From Dyadobacter subterraneus (GTDB lineage: Bacteria > Bacteroidota > Bacteroidia > Cytophagales > Spirosomataceae), in contig NZ_JACYGY010000001.1 of the NCBI RefSeq assembly GCF_015221875.1, positions 4,132,501-4,196,500 of the forward strand: DNA of 64,000 nt. The letters are read 5' to 3'. The notes beneath the pieces were generated by a model. It was not told the origin of the DNA. It was given only the letters and a program-made list of their open reading frames with translations, and did no database searches. How positions within the stretch are numbered: position 1 is the first letter of the stretch; each line of letters starts with the position of its first letter. Shown here in pieces: positions 8,743-18,633 of the stretch. The translations under genes and the position numbers were made by a program.

Positions 8743-10326
8743 ATGCATACTTATTTACCATTTTTACTGGCCATGATTGCTGCCATTGTGTTGCTGAACA
8801 CGCTGGCCAATAAATTAAAAATCGCCTATCCGATATTACTTGTTGTAGCCGGTTTGCTGATTGGCTTTTTTCCGGGACTGCCCATCTTACGGATCAATCC
8901 AGACCTTATCTTTTTCATTTTCTTGCCTCCTCTCTTGTTTGAAGCATCCTGGAATGTTTCGCTGAAAGAAATGAAAAGATGGTGGCGTATTATTGGCAGT
9001 TTTGCCTTTCTTGTTGTGTTTTTCACAGCGTTGTCCGTAGCGGTTGTGGCGCATCATTTCATTCCCGGATTTACACTAGCCCTGGGATTCTTGTTGGGCG
9101 GAATCGTATCTCCTCCTGATGCGGTCAGTACCGGCGCGATTACCAAATTTGTGAAAATCCCAAAAACTACCGCAGCAATTCTGGAAGGTGAGAGCCTGCT
9201 CAATGATGCCTCGTCTCTGATCATATTCCGCTTTGCACTGATCGCGGTTGGAACCGGGCAATTTATCTGGCAGGAAGCAGCCCTCAGTTTTTTGTGGATG
9301 CTGACCGGGGGCGCTGGTATTGGTCTGCTGCTGGCCTGGATTTTTGTTCAGGCACATAAACGCCTTCCGCTGGATGCACCATCCAATATAGCACTGACGA
9401 TCATTGAGCCCTATTTTATGTATTGGCTGGCTGAGCAGTTTCATTGCTCGGGCGTGCTGGCTGTGGTAAGTGGCGGTTTGTTTTTGTCGGCAAAACGGCT
9501 CATTTTCTTTAACAGCGCAAGCCGGATTCAAAGCTCCAGTGTTTGGGATAGCTTTGTCTTTATTTTGAATGGCGTCGTCTTTCTGATTATCGGACTGGAA
9601 CTTCCTGAAATTGTGGAAGGTCTGCGCCAGAAAGGCATTCCTTTGTCTTCCGCCATTGCCTCAGGAATATTGGTCACAGCTGTATTGGTAGCTGCCAGAA
9701 TTATCAGTTCCTATGCCGCCTTAATCGCGACTTACATTTTTCGTCCCGGCGTAATGCCTCGCGCCAGTTCCAACAGAAGGCGCTGGCTGATGCCAATGCT
9801 TTTGGGCTGGACCGGCATGCGCGGGGTAGTATCGCTGGCTGCGGCTTTGGCGATCCCAATTACGCTGGATAATGGGACAGCTTTTCCGCAAAGGAACCTG
9901 ATTCTCTTTATAACTTTTATCGTCATACTGCTTACGCTGCTGGTGCAGGGACTTACGCTGCCGGTCATAATAGAACGTACAGGATTATTTGAAGGGGTTG
10001 TTGAGGAAGAATCCGAAGAAGCGAGCCGGCATAAAATGAAACAAGGTCTTAAAGAACATGTCTATCAGTTTTTAAAAGACAAATATGAAACCGATGAAAG
10101 TGGAAATGCAGGTTTGCAAAAATTCCTGAAACAATGGGAGGAACGGGCAAAGGCCACCGATGACAACTGGATGAACGAAAAAACAAAGAAAATTTTTGTA
10201 GAACTGCTGGAAACCCAGCGACAGTATCTGACTGAACTCAACAAAGATCCAAAGATTGATGAAGCCATAATCCGCCAGCAGTTGTATCAAATTGATCTGG
10301 AAGAAGAAAGATTAAAAATCATTTAA
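8743..10326 (+). CDS. CPA1-family Na+/H+ antiporter
   Basis: The 527-residue protein (start at the ATG at 8743; an upstream TTG at 8701 would add residues without transporter character) has about 12 membrane helices followed by a charged cytosolic tail of roughly 110 residues. Family motifs are present: LPPLLFEASW early, GESLLNDASSLIIFR with the ion-binding ND pair, and WTGMRGVVSLAAALAIP near the end. It should exchange cytoplasmic sodium or potassium for protons at the inner membrane. The tail is rich in E, K and Q and may regulate activity. It is monocistronic. Confidence 0.93.
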   Translation: MHTYLPFLLAMIAAIVLLNTLANKLKIAYPILLVVAGLLIGFFPGLPILRINPDLIFFIFLPPLLFEASWNVSLKEMKRWWRIIGSFAFLVVFFTALSVAVVAHHFIPGFTLALGFLLGGIVSPPDAVSTGAITKFVKIPKTTAAILEGESLLNDASSLIIFRFALIAVGTGQFIWQEAALSFLWMLTGGAGIGLLLAWIFVQAHKRLPLDAPSNIALTIIEPYFMYWLAEQFHCSGVLAVVSGGLFLSAKRLIFFNSASRIQSSSVWDSFVFILNGVVFLIIGLELPEIVEGLRQKGIPLSSAIASGILVTAVLVAARIISSYAALIATYIFRPGVMPRASSNRRRWLMPMLLGWTGMRGVVSLAAALAIPITLDNGTAFPQRNLILFITFIVILLTLLVQGLTLPVIIERTGLFEGVVEEESEEASRHKMKQGLKEHVYQFLKDKYETDESGNAGLQKFLKQWEERAKATDDNWMNEKTKKIFVELLETQRQYLTELNKDPKIDEAIIRQQLYQIDLEEERLKII

Positions 10327-10378
10327 CCCAGAACCAATCCCTACATCATAGTCAATCTTAAAATTGGGTTTTCTGATT

Positions 10379-10392
10379 TTGATCTATATCAA
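10379..10392. promoter_or_regulatory. perfect FNR-type box upstream of the MFS-Crp/Fnr operon
   Basis: TTGATCTATATCAA is an exact match to the FNR consensus TTGAT-N4-ATCAA. It lies 52 bp before the MFS start codon. A TANNTTTG-type element, TATTTTTG, stands at 10415-10422; if transcription starts near 10428 the box is centred about 42 bp upstream, the class II activator position. The operon encodes a Crp/Fnr regulator with a matching recognition helix, so autoregulation is likely. Confidence 0.7.
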
Positions 10393-10443
10393 TGTCCCCT
10401 GGTTTTCTTTGGATTATTTTTGTGAAAATTATTTAAAACCAGC

Positions 10444-11679
10444 ATGTCAGAAATCAATAATTCCGGCAACCAGATTTCAGGTCCGGAAGCGTCTAATTTA
10501 ACAAAAACACTAATTACCATTTTCGCCATTATTTTCCTTGAATTTCTTATCATGGGAATATCTCTTGGCATCATTCCTTCCTATGTTCACCAAACATTGG
10601 GTTTTAACAACCTGGTTGTCGGCTTCGTAATCGGGATACAATACGTGGCAACACTGCTTAGCCGCCATTTTGCCGGAAAAATGTCTGATGTTAAAGGAGG
10701 AAAAAAATCAGTAATGCTCGGACTCCTGCTTTCCAGCATCTCAGGAATATTGTGCCTGATATCTTACTGGTCCGTATCAATACCAAACCTTAGCCTGGCA
10801 GCGCTTTTATTAGGAAGAATCTTTTTAGGAGTTGGCGAAAGTTATCTGGTGATCGGAATATTTGCCTGGGGATTTATTCTGGCCGGGCAAAAAAATGTGG
10901 GCAAGGTAATGGTTTGGAACGGTATGGGCATGTATGGCGGAATGGCCTGCGGCGCACCTTTGGGAATTCTGCTCTCATCAACATTCTCTTTGACCGCCGC
11001 ATTTTCTGCAATTATTATTTTTCCTATTATCAGTTATCTGGCTGTTATGTTACTGAAAAATGTGCCCATTCCTTCAAATGTAGTCAGGCTTCCGTTTTAC
11101 AAAGCAGTTCATTTGGTCTGGCAGTCAGGTACGGGTTTGGCACTTGCCAGTATTGGATTTGGTGGGATTGCTTCCTTTATTACCCTTTATTTTAGTCAAA
11201 ATTCCTGGGAAGGATCATCGCTGGCTTTAACTGCTTTTGGAGCTGGCTATATTGTCATGCGGATATTTTTCGCCCATTTTCCCGACAAATTTGGCGGAGC
11301 ACGTGTTGCCATGGCCTGTTTACTGATTGAAATTATCGGACAAATATTGATTTGGCAAGCACCAAACGCCTATGCCGGTATTGCGGGAGCGTGTTTAACA
11401 GGTATCGGCATGTCGCTGATATTTCCTTCGTTCGGTATTATTGCTGTGAAAAAAGTGACACTTGAAAACCGCGGCATGGCTATGGCCGCTTACAACGCAT
11501 TTTTTGATTTGGGTATGGGCATTACAGCACCGGTAGCAGGGCTGCTTGCCGGTGCGGGCAACTATGGAAATATTTACATCATGGGCGCCGTTGCAGCGCT
11601 GGCCAGTCTTCTTCTTGCTTATTTTGAATACAATAAAGACAAAATCAAAAAGCAGCAATCCGAAATTAATCTTGCGTAA
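10444..11679 (+). CDS. MFS transporter, YhhS/arabinose-efflux-like
   Basis: The 411-residue protein has a soluble N-terminus of about 18 residues and 12 predicted membrane helices. The MFS loop motif FAGKMSDVKGGKKSVMLG lies between helices 2 and 3. The overall character resembles the YhhS/YfcJ branch of drug/sugar exporters. It probably exports a small molecule across the inner membrane; the substrate is unknown. A Crp/Fnr-family regulator starts 8 bp after its stop, and an FNR-type box lies upstream, so the two form one operon under likely feedback control. Confidence 0.88.
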   Translation: MSEINNSGNQISGPEASNLTKTLITIFAIIFLEFLIMGISLGIIPSYVHQTLGFNNLVVGFVIGIQYVATLLSRHFAGKMSDVKGGKKSVMLGLLLSSISGILCLISYWSVSIPNLSLAALLLGRIFLGVGESYLVIGIFAWGFILAGQKNVGKVMVWNGMGMYGGMACGAPLGILLSSTFSLTAAFSAIIIFPIISYLAVMLLKNVPIPSNVVRLPFYKAVHLVWQSGTGLALASIGFGGIASFITLYFSQNSWEGSSLALTAFGAGYIVMRIFFAHFPDKFGGARVAMACLLIEIIGQILIWQAPNAYAGIAGACLTGIGMSLIFPSFGIIAVKKVTLENRGMAMAAYNAFFDLGMGITAPVAGLLAGAGNYGNIYIMGAVAALASLLLAYFEYNKDKIKKQQSEINLA

Positions 11680-11687
11680 AGGACCTT

Positions 11688-12257
11688 ATGGCGAAAAACG
11701 AATTGCGCGATTATATTAAAGACATCGTTTATCTCAGCGATGAACAAATGCAACTTGCTTTATCATTTTTCAAACCTTCGTCGCACCAAAAGTACGACCT
11801 GCTGGTGCGCGAAGGTGAAATTGGCGGTTACATGAATTTTGTTGTCAAGGGATGTCTCAGGATTTATTTTGTCAGGGAAGATGGTCAGGAATCCACACGG
11901 CACCTGGCTTTTGAAAACCAGTTTGCCACAGGTCTGGCAAGTTTTATTACGATGAAACCTTCAACCGAAAATATCCAGGTCATGGAGGATTGTAATTTAC
12001 TGCGCATAACGAGGAAAGACTTCTACTATTTGCTTGGTATCATTCCTGCCTGGGAAAAATTTTTTAGATTTTATTTAGAAAACGCCTATATCAACAACTT
12101 ACAGATACTTCAGCGCGAGATTACAAAGGATGCAGAATTTAGATATAAAGAGCTTTTGGAGCGAAATCCGGAAATAGTAAGGCGTTTACCAAACAAAATT
12201 GTGGCATCCTATCTGAATATGTCCCCTGAAACACTGAGTCGAATGAAGTCAAAATAA
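11688..12257 (+). CDS. Crp/Fnr-family transcriptional regulator
   Basis: The 189-residue product has an N-terminal cyclic-nucleotide-binding beta-barrel (about residues 25-115, with LLVREGEIGGYMNFVVKGCLRI) and a C-terminal helix-turn-helix, NKIVASYLNMSPETLSRMKSK. The recognition helix reads ETLSR, with the same E..SR contacts that FNR uses (ETISR) to read TTGAT. It lacks the N-terminal cysteine cluster of oxygen-sensing FNR, so the signal is something else. It is the second gene of the MFS operon, 8 bp behind the transporter, and ends shortly after the recognition helix, as is common for short Bacteroidota members. Confidence 0.88.
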   Translation: MAKNELRDYIKDIVYLSDEQMQLALSFFKPSSHQKYDLLVREGEIGGYMNFVVKGCLRIYFVREDGQESTRHLAFENQFATGLASFITMKPSTENIQVMEDCNLLRITRKDFYYLLGIIPAWEKFFRFYLENAYINNLQILQREITKDAEFRYKELLERNPEIVRRLPNKIVASYLNMSPETLSRMKSK

Positions 12258-12362
12258 TGCATAGGACAATCTCATAGATATTGGCTGTTCCTGCCAATTA
12301 GCACCGCATTGAGATATCAATTTTCGATCTTTTTTCTTCATCATTTACGCTATAAAAACGAA

Positions 12363-12755
12363 TTATAGAGTGGTTACCAGGCTTCTCAACTCCTCAGCAA
12401 CTGCTTCAAAGGAGTGATCTTTTTTGATAAAAAATCTTTCGTTCAGAGCATAATCGGACAAAATATTTTTGGGTGGAGGCGTAACTGAATAAATTATAAA
12501 TTTTGATTTCCCAAATACCGAGACATCTTTAAGCTCACGGGAGCAGCCCAGGCTAATTTTATCTAAAAGTATCCAGTCGACAATAATAAAACTAAATACC
12601 TCCTCCGGCGTTTTTTCGGCAGCCGTAATGGCCTCGATACAACTCCGGGTATAAACACAATCAACTGGCAGAGAACACTTTCTGAGAATTATCTGAAAGA
12701 ATTCGTGCTCATCGATATCATCGTCAATCAAGATGCAACTGAAATTATTTTCCAT
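12363..12755 (-). CDS. stand-alone response regulator receiver protein
   Basis: The 130-residue protein is a single receiver domain: acidic pocket ILIDDDIDEHEF near residues 8-19, phosphoacceptor aspartate in FIIVDWILLD, a serine/threonine position in FIIYSVTPPPK and the conserved lysine in FFIKKDHSF. It has no output domain, so it probably relays phosphate or binds a partner kinase. Many Bacteroidota genomes carry such single-domain CheY-like proteins. There is no kinase gene next to it; the hybrid kinase at 40.8-44.9 kb has its own receivers. It is convergent with the MFS operon. Confidence 0.83.
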   Translation of the reverse strand: MENNFSCILIDDDIDEHEFFQIILRKCSLPVDCVYTRSCIEAITAAEKTPEEVFSFIIVDWILLDKISLGCSRELKDVSVFGKSKFIIYSVTPPPKNILSDYALNERFFIKKDHSFEAVAEELRSLVTTL

Positions 12756-13053
12756 ATCTGAGGTAATTTAATCAGCACCTGTACATAAAAACTGTTCCAG
12801 CTAACATCCCCTCTTCCACATATATCTTGTTTAAAAACCTGCAATAAAAATGTATCAATGGATTATTCAGACCTTCGTCGTATCCGTAAGCCGGGAACAG
12901 TTCAAATAATTTCTCGGATTGTTGTTGCTGTCGTTATTCAGGCCGTTGGTCGAACTACTTTCTTGATCGGCTAATTAAATGGAGGAAAGTGCATTTCTAA
13001 TTATTTTTTCATATCGTTGTATCCACAAAGCTATATCGATCTAAAAAACATAT

Positions 13054-15600
13054 ATGAAGAAACATATTACCTGCATTTTCATGGCGTCTGCATTTTTTGC
13101 AAAAGCTCAAACGCCGACTGATACGCTTAAAACCAATTCACTTCAGGAAGTTGTCGTCACTGCATCCCGGCTGACAGAAAGCATTCTGGTTTCTCCGGTA
13201 AGTGTGCAAAAAATCAACAAAACGGCCATCGCACTTTCGCCGGCTCTTTCGTTTTTCGACGGCCTTGAAAATGCGCAAGGCATTCATATGATCACGCCAT
13301 CACTTGGATTTAAAGTTTTGAATGCAAGAGGATTTTCAAATACAACTAATGTCAGGTTTGCTCAGCTGGTCGATGGTATGGATGTGCAATCACCGCATAT
13401 CGGCGGTGCGATTGGCAATGCGCTCGGGCCAACCGATCTTGATATTGATAATGTTGAAATTTTACCCGGAACAGCATCTGCTTTATATGGTATGAACACC
13501 GTCAACGGGCTTGCAAATTTTTTCACCAAAAACCCTTTCACATCGGAAGGGCTTTCGATACAGCAAAAGACCGCAGCGAATCATTTCAATGACCGGTATA
13601 GCCATGTAAAACCATTTTCAGAAACCACGATCCGTTTTGCAAAAGTAATTTCACCAAAACTGGCTTTCAAGGTAAACGGCGCTTTCACAAAAGGATACGA
13701 CTGGATTGCATCCGACCAGACCGAATTGAATGGAAATGCCAATCGCAGCACCAATCTGTTTGGGGCTGACAATCCGGCGAAAGATCCTGTAAACAGCTAT
13801 GGGAATGAAAGTTCGGACAGAAGAACGATATCACTAGGAGGCCGAAATTATGTGGTGGCCAGGACAGGTTATCAGGAAATGGACGTCGTCAACTATGATC
13901 TTCAAAATGTAAAAGCAGATGCCGGAATTTATTATAAAGTGGCCAAGGATGCCATGCTGACCTACTCGTATCATTTTAGTGAACTTGATAATGTTTACCA
14001 GCGTGCCAACCGTTTCCGGTTGCAGGATTATCGTTTACAACAACATGCCATTCAGTATCAGTCCCAATCTGTGCAGGCCAGGCTTTATATCAATTCTGAA
14101 AATACCGGCAAATCCTACAACCTGCGTTCCATGGCTGAGAATATGGACAGAAGTTACAAACCCGACAACACTTGGTATACCGATTTCACCAGTGGGTTTA
14201 ATCAATCCGTATCCGGCGGGGCGACAGTATCGGATGCGCTAAGGCAAGCCCGAACGGTTGCAGATGCAGGCCGCTTTCAGCCAGGCACTCCTGCATTTAA
14301 TGCGCAGTTGGCAAAATTACAGGATATTAACAATTGGGATGTCGGCGCCGCGCTGCGTGTGAAAGCGAGCCTGGTACATGGAGAGCTGCAAGTAAATCTG
14401 ACAGAAAATTATCTTCAATCGTTAAAGACCAAGTACGATCTTGATCTTCTGGTAGGAGCTGACCACAGGACCTATATCATCGTTCCGGATGGCAATTATT
14501 TTGTGAATCCTGAGCCTGGCCAGGATGGTAAGAATATTAATTACAGCAAAACCGGCGGTTTCATTTCAATCAGCAAGGGGCTGTTTCAAAGCAAGCTTAA
14601 ACTTGGAGCCATTTTACGGGCCGATAAAAACGATTATTTCAATACCACGTTCAACCCCAGATTTTCAGCGGTTTACAGCCCCGTCCATAACCACAATTTT
14701 CGTGCATCTTTCCAGAGCGGTTACCGTTTCCCAAGCATATTTGAAGCTTACAGCAATGTTAACAGCGGCGGCGTAAAAAGGGTTGGCGGACTTCCGGTTA
14801 TGTCCAGCGGAATTTTTGAAAACGCATGGCTGGCCACTTCCATCACCGCATTCCAGACAGCAGTACTTGCTGACATCAACCAAACCGGCCTGACGCAGGC
14901 AGCCGCCATTGAAAAAAACAAAGGGCTGCTTCGAAAAAATCCTTACACCTACCTTAAACCCGAACATGCACAAACCTGGGAAGCCGGCTACAAAGGTCTG
15001 TTCTTTGGCAACAGTCTGTATGCCAATGCGGATGTTTATCTGAGCCGGTTCAGCAATTTCATTGCCCAGGCCAATATGAATGTGCCTAATTCAACTAATC
15101 CTGCCAAGATTCCGGCGGACTTATACAGCCGTACCACGCAATCGCAGTACCGGATGTATACGAATTCACAGTCCATTATTGACAATTTCGGGTTTAGTGC
15201 AGGTGTTAATTATAAATTCAACAAAAACCTGATCATCGCGGCAAACACCACATTTTCAAAGCTGCGAAATACCGAAAACCAGGACGGTCTGGAAGATGGT
15301 TTTAATACGCCGAAATGGATTTACAATATCTCTTTTTCGAAAATGGAGCTGTTAAAAAATTTCGATGCAACCCTGGCTTACAGATGGCAGTCGCATTATT
15401 TATCACAAACTTTTCTGGTCAGCGGCCAGGTACCATCATATTCGAGTCTGGATGCGCAGGTGACCTATCATCTCCCTTTGATTAAATCACTTATCAAAAT
15501 AGGTGCAAGCAATCTTCTTAATCATTACTATACTTCCTTTTTGGGAGGGCCGTCTATTGGGGGGATGTATTATGTGAGTGTGGGTTATGGGATAAATTAA
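13054..15600 (+). CDS. TonB-dependent outer-membrane receptor
   Basis: The 848-residue protein has a signal peptide cleaved near AKAQ, a TonB-box-like start (LQEVVVTASR), a plug domain to about residue 160 containing VNARGF-like and VEILPGTASALYGMNTVNG segments, and a long beta-barrel ending in the aromatic YYVSVGYGIN. It lacks the CarboxypepD_reg-like N-terminal domain and the SusD partner of glycan importers, so a siderophore, cofactor or metal-complex role is more likely than polysaccharide uptake. No clear Fur box is visible in the 298-bp upstream gap. It stands alone. Confidence 0.92.
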   Translation: MKKHITCIFMASAFFAKAQTPTDTLKTNSLQEVVVTASRLTESILVSPVSVQKINKTAIALSPALSFFDGLENAQGIHMITPSLGFKVLNARGFSNTTNVRFAQLVDGMDVQSPHIGGAIGNALGPTDLDIDNVEILPGTASALYGMNTVNGLANFFTKNPFTSEGLSIQQKTAANHFNDRYSHVKPFSETTIRFAKVISPKLAFKVNGAFTKGYDWIASDQTELNGNANRSTNLFGADNPAKDPVNSYGNESSDRRTISLGGRNYVVARTGYQEMDVVNYDLQNVKADAGIYYKVAKDAMLTYSYHFSELDNVYQRANRFRLQDYRLQQHAIQYQSQSVQARLYINSENTGKSYNLRSMAENMDRSYKPDNTWYTDFTSGFNQSVSGGATVSDALRQARTVADAGRFQPGTPAFNAQLAKLQDINNWDVGAALRVKASLVHGELQVNLTENYLQSLKTKYDLDLLVGADHRTYIIVPDGNYFVNPEPGQDGKNINYSKTGGFISISKGLFQSKLKLGAILRADKNDYFNTTFNPRFSAVYSPVHNHNFRASFQSGYRFPSIFEAYSNVNSGGVKRVGGLPVMSSGIFENAWLATSITAFQTAVLADINQTGLTQAAAIEKNKGLLRKNPYTYLKPEHAQTWEAGYKGLFFGNSLYANADVYLSRFSNFIAQANMNVPNSTNPAKIPADLYSRTTQSQYRMYTNSQSIIDNFGFSAGVNYKFNKNLIIAANTTFSKLRNTENQDGLEDGFNTPKWIYNISFSKMELLKNFDATLAYRWQSHYLSQTFLVSGQVPSYSSLDAQVTYHLPLIKSLIKIGASNLLNHYYTSFLGGPSIGGMYYVSVGYGIN

Positions 15601-15796
15601 GGTTGTTGTGATTGTTTGCTTAGATGGGAGTTTTTGGTAGTTAAACTGCGTATTGTTTTTAAGACTAGAAGTTTCTTTACTTCATTGGGTAAATCCAGAA
15701 ATCGCTCCTGTTTTCCAAAAGGTAGAATTACTCAGTGCGCCAGAGTTTGCATAGTAGAAAAAAAATAGAAACATATTTTTGCTTTAAACAAAAAAC

Positions 15797-16306
15797 ATGA
15801 TAGGGATTTGTAGATTATATGAGATTAAAGCAGAACAAAAAGTAAGTCACATCATTCCTAAGTTTGCCTATGAACACACCAAGAAAACGGGCTCACGATT
15901 TTTACGCGGGTTCGCAAATCCAAATATTAGAATGCAAGATGGCCCCAAAAAGTACTTGCTTTGTCAGGAGGCTGAAACAGAATTCTCGAAAAGGGAGACT
16001 TGGTTCACTAACAATATTTTCTATCCATATTTAGCTGGCGATAAGAAGCATCTAAAATATGACAATAATCTATTCTATTTCACTGTATCCATGTTATGGA
16101 GAGTACTTATAGACCAGATTGAAGATCCTAACATACAATGCGAGCCGTATTTAGCCAGACTGAAAGAAGTTGCTCTTGACTGGCAGAGGTTTTTACGAGG
16201 AGAGAAAGAATTACCCGCCAACCGAAAAGTTTACATTTACCTAACTGGCAGGGTGGCTCATCATAATATAGACTCTGATGAAGTAGATTACTATATGACG
16301 AAATGA
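15797..16306 (+). CDS. HNH-like zinc-binding protein, probably 3'-truncated
   Basis: The 169-residue product starts with a CRLYEIKAEQKVSHIIPKF segment, close to CxxC...SHI nuclease-like (HNH-type) N-termini, and has LLCQEAETEFSKRE where related proteins carry CxxC...FS. Here one cysteine of each expected pair is missing (Y8 and A in QEAE), so the zinc site is probably lost. The last eight codons lie on the reverse complement of an alpha/beta hydrolase relic (homology runs to about 16287). The natural 3' end seems to have been replaced by a rearrangement. It may still be expressed, but I expect a degraded gene. Confidence 0.6.
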   Translation: MIGICRLYEIKAEQKVSHIIPKFAYEHTKKTGSRFLRGFANPNIRMQDGPKKYLLCQEAETEFSKRETWFTNNIFYPYLAGDKKHLKYDNNLFYFTVSMLWRVLIDQIEDPNIQCEPYLARLKEVALDWQRFLRGEKELPANRKVYIYLTGRVAHHNIDSDEVDYYMTK

Positions 16307-16758
16307 TGACTAGTTTTCGCAACCATTTAGGATTTTGTATTTGCAAACTGGTAAGCAACCTGACCGCCAAAACTTTATCCTGCTAAATCAGCGCTGTCTA
16401 TTTTTAGGTAATCCAAAACCTTCTCCACATCGCTAGCAAAAGTGGTCCGTGAAAGTTTTCTCTCTGAAAACGGTGTATGCCCGGGTCCCTGCAATTCCAA
16501 GGCAATTACTTTTCTAGTTTTTGCTAATTCAGCTATCAATTCTCCCCAGTTCATCTCAATGGTACAATAAGCACCAAGCAATAAAACGATAGGCTTACCC
16601 TCGCCATATACTTCGTAATAAACTTTGGTACCATTAGCCGGTGCATAACCACTGCCGGTAGGTTTGATATGTTGTGCATTGGATTGTGATGACACAGTCA
16701 TAATGATTGCGATTAGGAGAAATTTAGGAAGATATCTTGGGTGTATCAGGTTTTTCAT
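16280..16758 (-). pseudogene. alpha/beta hydrolase pseudogene (exported type), broken three ways
   Basis: Translation from the ATG at 16758 gives a signal peptide (MKNLIHPRYLPKFLLIAIIM, cleaved near SNAQ), then a hydrolase start with KPIVLLLGAYCTIEMNWGEL and VIALELQGPGHTPFS. The nucleophile elbow should read AGYSFGG, but the tyrosine codon is TAA (16375-16377). Eleven codons later an extra A in the run at 16340-16342 shifts the frame; the other frame continues QNPKWLRKLVIISSYSN. Homology then stops at about 16287, where the HNH-like gene's 3' end begins on the other strand. The enzyme is dead, and its C-terminal two thirds are missing. Confidence 0.85.
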
Positions 16759-16791
16759 AAAATTGCTCAGTTTAGTTATTGTCAGTGACAA

Positions 16792-17656
16792 TACAAAAAT
16801 CCGTAGTATTTTATGAATATGCGCAGTACAAAACCGACAACTTATGGGGTAAATTCCGACAAATATTTGTTTTCCGCCTTAATTATTTTCTTAAAAGAGT
16901 TGCACCGGCAAGTACGGCATCATTAAGGTAAGAACCGGAATATGATAGACGCAATTTGCTGTCGAAGAATGTTACAGAATGTTTGTCGGAGGCAAATTGA
17001 GCAATTCAGCCATAGGATGAAAAATTATGGATCATGCACCACACATGGTTAAGATTCCCCCCTCCGAGTTTAACTCTTTTAAAGCGAGATACCGATGGCA
17101 TTTCAAAAAATGTAAGAATTTGTTCGCCATTCGGAAGTTTATTGCCGCATTTGTAGTATAACTATTAATGTAAAATATATTTTTTCTAAAATGGCAATTT
17201 AATTCCCATTATTTATGAATTTAAAATGCAGCAAAAAAGAGAATATTGATCGGCTACCCCTTAAGGTTTCGGTAAGCCGCTTGCTAAGGCTTCTCCTTTT
17301 CAAAACGGTTATTTAATCTTAAAGCACATTCATCTGATTTACAAGTCCTTAGTCCATATTTCGCGTCAGGAACCGAGGTTTTAAAACGATTGCAGTGTTG
17401 AAGCAATAGCCCGATTGGCGAAAGGAGGACATAGGGATAGTCGGCTACCCAAAAGTTCCAGACTAATTCATCAAATCCCACAGTATTCCGCACTTATCAA
17501 TCGATTTAACGGACTATGCCAACCACCAAGTTTTGACCTGCCAATAAAAATCAGAACAGAGCCCAAAGGCACAACGGGAGTACTACATATATTTTTATTT
17601 CACTTACCGCATGAGATTCCAATACGTATCACCGTGAAAATTCATATTCTGCTTTC
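16792..17656. other. gene-poor gap with one weak coding-like fragment
   Basis: About 860 bp without a convincing gene. A leftward frame at about 16883-17000 reads like the C-terminal end of a protein (ends LNDAVLAGATLLRK) but has no start and no family I can name. Frames at 17284-17493 (leftward) and 17415-17660 (rightward) look like chance. Confidence 0.4.
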
Positions 17657-18579
17657 TTAATTAAAACTCGCTCTAAATTCTTGGGGGGAAAAGTTTGTCT
17701 TTGATTTGAATAACTTACTAAAAGACTGCGGATGCTCAAAACCGAGCTGATAGGCGATTTCACCTACTGTCAGATCACTAAATGTCAAAACTTCCTTTGC
17801 TTTCTCAATAAGCTTATTGTGAATGTGCGGCTGCGTACTCTGGCCGGTCAGTGCCCGGAGCATGTCGCCAAGATAGTGGGGTGAAACGTGTAGTTGGTCT
17901 GAAAAATATTGAACGCTCGGAAGCCCTTTCAGCAGGGCGGTCTCCTCGTCGAAATAATTGTTCAGCAATTGGTCCATCTTTTCCAGCAATGCATTGTGGA
18001 TTGGGTTTCGGGTAATAAACTGGCGTTTGTAAAACCGCTGACTATAATTCAGCATCAGCTCCATTTGTGAAATCAGCACATCCTGGCTCAGCTCGTCGAT
18101 CGCCGTTTCGAGCTCGTCGCCAATGTTTCTGGCAATGCCTTCGATGATCAACTTTTCTTTGTCCGACAAATGCAGCGACTCGGTCACCGAGTAAGAGAAA
18201 AAGCCATAATGCTTGATTTTGGCGTCCAGTGGATAGTTTCGCAGGAAATCAGGGTGGACAAGCAATGTAAATCCCAGGGTCGATTCGGCCACTTGAATGC
18301 CCGTCAACGGCTGGCCCGGCGAGGAAAAAAACATACCGCCTACCTGAAAATCGTAGGTTGTCTGCCCATATCTCATCCGGCAGCCCGCCGATTCATTATA
18401 GGTGATGTTATAAAATCCATGGCAAAAGTATCGGCCAGCATTTCGGCCGTGATCTGCACCTTATTGAAATCGAGCAAGCTGATCAAAGGGTGCAATGGTT
18501 GCGGCAGGCCGAATGCACGCTGCATTTCGGCAATGGAGTGGTACACGCGCGGTTTGAGATGTTCCCTTTTCATAATCAC
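17657..18579 (-). pseudogene. AraC-family regulator with a one-base frameshift
   Basis: Residues from two frames join into one AraC-like protein of about 306 residues. The upstream frame (18579 to about 18413) reads MKREHLKPRVYHSIAEMQRA and PLHPLISLLDF, ending at TFAMDF. The downstream frame resumes with a YNITYNE-like reading, then RYGQTTYDFQVGG, and ends in a complete double helix-turn-helix (VGEIAYQLGFEHPQSFSKLFKSKTNFSPQEFRASFN). The break is at the A-run 18412-18415, four A on the plus strand where five are expected. This is either a real inactivating deletion or a homopolymer sequencing error. It sits 54 bp downstream of an SDR gene on the same strand, its likely target or partner. Confidence 0.85.
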
Positions 18580-18633
18580 ATAATGGTCTGCCGGCGCAAA
18601 TCGTTCCCGCCTGCGCTGGCAGACCGTTTGGTT

